Assembly: GCF_000196015.1 (NCBI RefSeq) | Contig: NC_007974.2 | Coordinates: forward strand, 1,550,001-1,614,000 | Reading direction: 5' to 3' | Source of the DNA: Cupriavidus metallidurans CH34 | Lineage (GTDB): Bacteria; Pseudomonadota; Gammaproteobacteria; Burkholderiales; Burkholderiaceae | DNA: 64,000 nucleotides | Part shown: piece by piece, positions 60,315-64,000 of the stretch | How the letters are laid out: the number at the start of each line of letters is the position of its first letter | Numbering within the stretch: the first letter of the stretch is position 1 | Program-made: the position numbers and the translations under genes | Notes under the pieces: model-generated | Databases searched by the model: none | Seen by the model: the letters and a program-made list of their open reading frames with translations, nothing else | What the model was told of the DNA's origin: nothing

Positions 60315-60760
60315 CCGTCCTTCTCCCAGTACGGAGAGATCCCGTAGTACTCGTGAATGCTGGTGGCCCACTCGGAGTTGGCCATGGTGGGCCAGTGTTC
60401 CTTGTCGAAACCCGGCGACGCCTTGAGACGTTCCTTTTCGACGCCCAGCACGAAGCACTTGCGGCGCGTATCGAGGGTCAGCGCCGACCAGGGCAGCGCG
60501 TGCAGCTTTTCCCCGATGCCGAGGAACCCGCCCATCGCCAGCACCGCATAGGCAATCCGTCCCCCAACGATGTCCAGCATGATGTGGTCGATCGTGCCGA
60601 GCTCGTCGCCGGCAGGGTCCACGACCTTGTTGCCTTCCAGGGTGTCGGCGGCCATCACGAACGGCCCGCACTTGCCGGGCTTCTGGTTCACATTGCCGAT
60701 GATGGCGGCCCTGCGTTCGGATGCGCCCGCGGGCGGTGTCTGCTGGTCCATGGGACTCAT
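60296..60760 (-). CDS. PRC-barrel domain protein
   Basis: A 154-residue soluble protein with an N-terminal proline/glutamine linker and a PRC-barrel (ADTLEGNKVVDPAGDELGTIDHIMLD, GIGEKLHALPWSALTLDTRR). The C-terminal part holds HWPTMANSEWATSIHEYYG, a common tail of bacterial PRC-barrel stress proteins. The ATG at 60760 has AGGAGG upstream. Function is not established; pairing with a BON protein suggests a stress or envelope role. Confidence 0.88.
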   Translation of the reverse strand: MSPMDQQTPPAGASERRAAIIGNVNQKPGKCGPFVMAADTLEGNKVVDPAGDELGTIDHIMLDIVGGRIAYAVLAMGGFLGIGEKLHALPWSALTLDTRRKCFVLGVEKERLKASPGFDKEHWPTMANSEWATSIHEYYGISPYWEKDGYDPWA

Positions 60761-61013
60761 GGGCAACTCCTCCTGACCAAAGGGTTGGACTGACAAGCGA
60801 GACGTATCTCCGGCGCCACATGCGAGCTGAAACCTGCCAACGCCGAACTGTCCTGACTTGATCGTAGACGCGCGCGCGGACGTCTTTCAAGTCATGTTGC
60901 AGTGCAATCGAGAGCTGCCGCACGCTGACGCAGGACGCCCCATGTTGCCATAGCGCTGATAAAAATGTCGGCCCCGGCATCGGCGACCGCCCGCGAAGGT
61001 GTCCGACCCGGCC

Positions 61014-61772
61014 TCACCGATGGCTTTGCGCCGTGGCCATATCCCAGATGTCCTGCGCGATCGGATGCTCGCGCTCCTCGATCACGTGGGCCACCAGCCC
61101 TGCCACGCGCCCGATCAGCGTGAGACCCTTGCCAAATTCCGGGCTCATGCCCATATCCAGCAGGATCGCCCCTTTGGCGCCCGTGGCATTGAGCGGTACC
61201 GGCTTGCCCGCCGCCCGTGTGGCCGCTGCCGCGATCTCCTGGGCCAATGCGCAGTGGCGCCCTTGGTAGCCGCACTCGTCAGCCACCTTCAGCAGCTTGA
61301 TGCAGCGCGGATCGCCCCCGACGTGGATCGGATGGCCAATGCCTGGAATACGCTTGCCCGAGGCGCGACTGCGTGCCACGGCCGCTTCCGCTGCTGCCCG
61401 CATGTGTTCAGCCGTCCAGTCCGCGCCGACGTCCGTGGCAACGCCAGCGAGAAAGCGCGCACTGTACTCCACCGTGCCGAGAAAGCGACTGCCCGCGCCA
61501 AGAATGCCCGCCGCGACGGCGCCCTGCAGGGACTCCGGCGCACCGTGCAGCGTGAGCCGGGTGGACAGCGCGCTTGGCGTCAGTCCATGATCGCTCGACG
61601 TAACCAGGAACATGTTGATCATGCGCTTGAGATTGGCGTCAGGAAAATCGCCGAGGATCTCCAGGCACAGCACGTCGATGAAATCCCGCTGGTCCATCAG
61701 GTCATCGACAAGATCGTAACCGCGCACCTTGATATGGTCGGCATCCCCACCGCCGATCGCACTGTTCAGCAT
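61014..61772 (-). CDS. Citrate-synthase-fold citryl-CoA lyase-like enzyme
   Basis: A 252-residue short citrate-synthase-family protein. The catalytic histidines and aspartate appear to lie in SDHGLTPSALSTRLT, GIGHPIHVGGDPR and the VIEEREHP region. It lacks the large N-terminal part of true citrate synthases and fits the size of citryl-CoA lyase-like proteins. It should catalyse C-C cleavage or condensation of an acyl-CoA. It is the last gene of a leftward operon with a Bug receptor, an SDR and an acyl-CoA synthetase, so its substrate is probably a CoA thioester from an imported acid. Confidence 0.82.
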   Translation of the reverse strand: MLNSAIGGGDADHIKVRGYDLVDDLMDQRDFIDVLCLEILGDFPDANLKRMINMFLVTSSDHGLTPSALSTRLTLHGAPESLQGAVAAGILGAGSRFLGTVEYSARFLAGVATDVGADWTAEHMRAAAEAAVARSRASGKRIPGIGHPIHVGGDPRCIKLLKVADECGYQGRHCALAQEIAAAATRAAGKPVPLNATGAKGAILLDMGMSPEFGKGLTLIGRVAGLVAHVIEEREHPIAQDIWDMATAQSHR

Positions 61773-61785
61773 GACGTCTCCTGTC

Positions 61786-62769
61786 TTACTCGGGCTGCGC
61801 GCCCGAATCCTGCACGATCTTGCGCCAGCGCGGCACCTCGGACTCAACGAACGCCTGGAACTTGCGGTCAGCGAGCCCCATCGGAAAACTGCCGATGCGC
61901 GCCATCGAGGCCGTCACGTCGGGTGCGTTGGTCGCCTTGTCCAGTTCGGACGAAAGCCGCGCGACGACGTCATCGGGCGTCTTCGCCGGCACGAAGATGC
62001 CGGACCATCCCTCTAATGCCGCACCCGGATAGCCGGACTCGGCCATCGTCGGCACGTCGGGCATGACCTCGAGCCGCTTGCCCGCGCTGACTGCGAGCGC
62101 ACGCAGCTTGCCAGCCCGCATTTGCGGCAGCGCGGTTTCGGGATAGTCGAACATCATGTCGACCGATCCACCCAGCAGGTCAGCCATGGCCGGGCTCTGG
62201 CCCTTGTACGGAACATGGGTCAGCTTGATGCCGGCGGCCTGCTCGAATCGCGCGGCTGCCAGATGCGTCTGCGTGCCCTGCCCCGCCGAGGCGAAGTTGA
62301 GCTTGCCGGGCGCCTCCTTGGCGGCCTTCACGACATCGGCCACCGAGCGGTAGGGCGATGTGGCATTGGTCATCAGAATGGCGGACTGCCGGAACAGCGA
62401 ATGCACGCCCCGCAGCTCGCGCGACGGATCGACGCGCGCGTTGCGATACAGCGCCAGATTGGCGGCCTGCGTGCCGTGTGTGCCGTAGAAGAGCGTGTAG
62501 CCATCCGCCGGCGCACGCGCGACATACTCGGCGCCGACCATGCCGCTGGCGCCAGGACGGTTCTCCACCACCACCGGCTGGCCCAACGCATCGGACAGCT
62601 TGCGGGCGATCAGCCGCGACTGGTTGTCCGAAATGCCACCCGCCGCGAACGGCACCACCAGCGTGATCGGCCGCGTCGGGTAGTCCGCCGCGTTGGCCAT
62701 ACCGGCCATCGCAAGGCTCGCACCCACAGTCCATCGCACCCAGCGGCTCAACAGATTCAAATTCGACAT
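61786..62769 (-). CDS. Bug-family tripartite tricarboxylate transporter receptor
   Basis: A 327-residue periplasmic receptor with signal peptide ending MANA. Bug landmarks are YPTRPITLVVPFAAGGISDN, NFASAGQGTQTHLAAARFEQ and DVPTMAESGYPG. It is 13 bases from the citryl-CoA-lyase-like gene and 11 bases after the SDR, so it belongs to that operon and likely binds the acid used by it. No TctAB genes are near. Confidence 0.92.
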   Translation of the reverse strand: MSNLNLLSRWVRWTVGASLAMAGMANAADYPTRPITLVVPFAAGGISDNQSRLIARKLSDALGQPVVVENRPGASGMVGAEYVARAPADGYTLFYGTHGTQAANLALYRNARVDPSRELRGVHSLFRQSAILMTNATSPYRSVADVVKAAKEAPGKLNFASAGQGTQTHLAAARFEQAAGIKLTHVPYKGQSPAMADLLGGSVDMMFDYPETALPQMRAGKLRALAVSAGKRLEVMPDVPTMAESGYPGAALEGWSGIFVPAKTPDDVVARLSSELDKATNAPDVTASMARIGSFPMGLADRKFQAFVESEVPRWRKIVQDSGAQPE

Positions 62770-62780
62770 CACCCTTCTCC

Positions 62781-63593
62781 TCAATACGAATGCCGGCCCG
62801 CCGTGGCGCCTGCGTCCACCGGCAACACCGCCCCGGTCACCCAGCCAGACTCGTCGCTGACCAAATACCGGATGGCCTGCCCGACATCCCAGCCGCTGCC
62901 CTCGGTGCGCAGAAACGAGCGATTGCGGCGTGCCTCGCGCTTCTCTGGCGACATCCCCTTGGCATAAACCATGGGTGTGTAGACCATTCCCGGCGCCACG
63001 CAGTTGACGCGGATGCCCTGTTCGCCGTGATGCGCGGCCATGGCACGTGTCATGTTGACCACCGCGCCCTTCGAGGTCGGATACAGCAGACTCGGATGCC
63101 CGCCGATCAGCCCCGCCACCGACGCCACGTTGACGATCGCACCCTTGCCTTGCGCGCGCATGTGCGGAATCGCATGACGTGCCATCAGCATCATCGAGGT
63201 CACGTTGATGCGCAGCGCCTGATCCCACGCTTCGAGATCGACGTCCTCGGCAGTGCCTTGCGGTCCGCCGATGCCGACGTTGTTGACCAGGATATCGACG
63301 CGCCCCCAGAGTTCCACCGCGCGCGCCACGGCGCTCCGGCAATCTTCATCACGACTCACGTCGCAGGCGATGACCTCGGCCTCGCCGCCCTCCTCCACGA
63401 TCATCCGGTGCGTCACCTCAGCCCATTCGCGCACGCTGTCGATCAGCGCCACGCGGGCGCCATCGCGCGCCAGCAGAATGGCAGCGGCGCGGCCATTGCC
63501 GATGCCATCCGCGCGAGACCCCGCGCCGGTCACGATCGCCACGCGGCCCTTCAGGGACCGGCTGGCCGGTTGTGGATCTGGAATCTGTTCCAT
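62781..63593 (-). CDS. Short-chain dehydrogenase/reductase
   Basis: A 270-residue classical SDR: TGAGSRADGIGNG cofactor motif (with an insertion of a few residues in the glycine loop), NNVGIGG, NVASVAG with the catalytic Ser region and YPTSKGAV for Tyr-Lys. It is the second gene of the leftward operon and could oxidise a beta-hydroxyacyl-CoA or a similar intermediate. Start ATG at 63593. Confidence 0.9.
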   Translation of the reverse strand: MEQIPDPQPASRSLKGRVAIVTGAGSRADGIGNGRAAAILLARDGARVALIDSVREWAEVTHRMIVEEGGEAEVIACDVSRDEDCRSAVARAVELWGRVDILVNNVGIGGPQGTAEDVDLEAWDQALRINVTSMMLMARHAIPHMRAQGKGAIVNVASVAGLIGGHPSLLYPTSKGAVVNMTRAMAAHHGEQGIRVNCVAPGMVYTPMVYAKGMSPEKREARRNRSFLRTEGSGWDVGQAIRYLVSDESGWVTGAVLPVDAGATAGRHSY

Positions 63594-63608
63594 CGCGTGT
63601 CTCCGTTA

Positions 63609-64000
63609 TCAGTTGACGGCGCGGCCCATGCCGCCCCAGTAGCGTTCGCGCAGTTGCTTCTTGTCGGGCTTGCCAAGCGCGGTCAGTGGCAACGCATCGA
63701 CGAAATCGATTGTCTTGGGCGTATTGACGGCGCCCTTGGCATGGCGCACCAGCGCGCGCAGCGCCTCCACGTCGAGCTGGGCGCCCGGCCTCGGCACCAC
63801 GACGGCCTTGACCGCCTCGCCCCATTTCGCGTCGGGCACGCCGATCACCGCAGCGGCCGCTACGCCTGGATGACCAGTCAGGACGTCCTCGACCTCCTTC
63901 GGATAGACGTTGAATCCGCCCGAGATGATCATGTCCTTCTTGCGATCGACCAGGTAGTAGTAGCCGAACTGGTCACGGTAGGCCATGTCCCCCGTGTGCA
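63609..64000 (-). CDS. Acyl-CoA synthetase (AMP-forming), C-terminal part
   Basis: The last 130 residues of an ANL-superfamily ligase; the N-terminal adenylation domain lies beyond the right edge. The hinge and tail are typical: HTGDMAY, YYLVDRKKDMIISGGFNVYP, and the catalytic Lys in LPLTALGKPDKK. It activates a carboxylic acid to its CoA thioester and is the first visible gene of the operon that continues with SDR, Bug receptor and citryl-CoA-lyase-like enzyme. Confidence 0.93.
   Translation of the reverse strand, partial: HTGDMAYRDQFGYYYLVDRKKDMIISGGFNVYPKEVEDVLTGHPGVAAAAVIGVPDAKWGEAVKAVVVPRPGAQLDVEALRALVRHAKGAVNTPKTIDFVDALPLTALGKPDKKQLRERYWGGMGRAVN

Noticed and set aside
1..64000. tRNA, rRNA, insertion sequence or prophage
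   Set aside because: None recognised on either strand: no cloverleaf with a TTCRA loop, no transposase or integrase motif, and no phage structural gene.

Overview
The window is high-GC DNA with dense, mostly Sec/Tat-exporting, respiratory and catabolic gene content. The combination of a nosZRDFYL cluster, a CYP116B-type self-sufficient P450, several Bug-family solute receptors, homogentisate-route genes and a small BpH3-like H-NS points to a Burkholderiaceae betaproteobacterium, most likely Cupriavidus. That assignment is inference from gene content; no rRNA is present. No tRNA, rRNA, CRISPR array, insertion sequence or prophage was seen.

Layout. 0-13 kb: a dihydrolipoamide-dehydrogenase-like flavoprotein (cut by the left edge), a peroxiredoxin-glutaredoxin hybrid, an exported M20 peptidase, a SorAB-type sulfite dehydrogenase pair, a DUF1348 protein under a striking operator/promoter, a cNMP-binding flavoprotein, a CoA-transferase, an AAA ATPase and a patatin. 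13-22 kb: hipBA, SDR/TetR/MFS, LysR/VOC/FAH, then a small unit of an exported DPYTDGA-repeat protein, a 33-residue membrane peptide and a TetR regulator. 22-36 kb: xthA, then the leftward nitrous-oxide reductase operon nosZ-R-D-F-Y-L plus a second NosL-like gene, with a divergent c-type cytochrome and nosX; then a YihG-like acyltransferase, a DGC-domain protein, a DUF2249 protein and a thioredoxin. 36-43 kb: tyrosine/phenylalanine catabolism (Lrp regulator, hpd, aroP, tyrB, a second APC permease, GST). 43-51 kb: IclR/Bug receptor/P450 fusion, cheV, purine permease, H-NS. 52-56 kb: a lone two-domain NirDL/AhbAB-like protein and ubiUVT for O2-independent ubiquinone synthesis. 56-64 kb: IclR/gabD/iron alcohol dehydrogenase, BON and PRC-barrel proteins, and a leftward operon of acyl-CoA synthetase, SDR, Bug receptor and citryl-CoA-lyase-like enzyme.

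How it works together. Four promoter regions (nosZ/cytochrome, DUF2249, the NirDL-like gene, ubiU) carry FNR/Dnr-type TTGAY-N4-RTCAA sites. Two of them also carry NsrR-like palindromes close to the predicted start. This predicts an anaerobic, NO-responsive regulon made of N2O respiration, ubiquinone supply without O2 and small NO-associated proteins.

A second unexpected layer is a family of four long hairpin repeats (4.2, 33.7, 34.7 and 59.8 kb). Their cores are conserved, while their outer arms differ in sequence but keep pairing. All four lie just downstream of a rightward gene.
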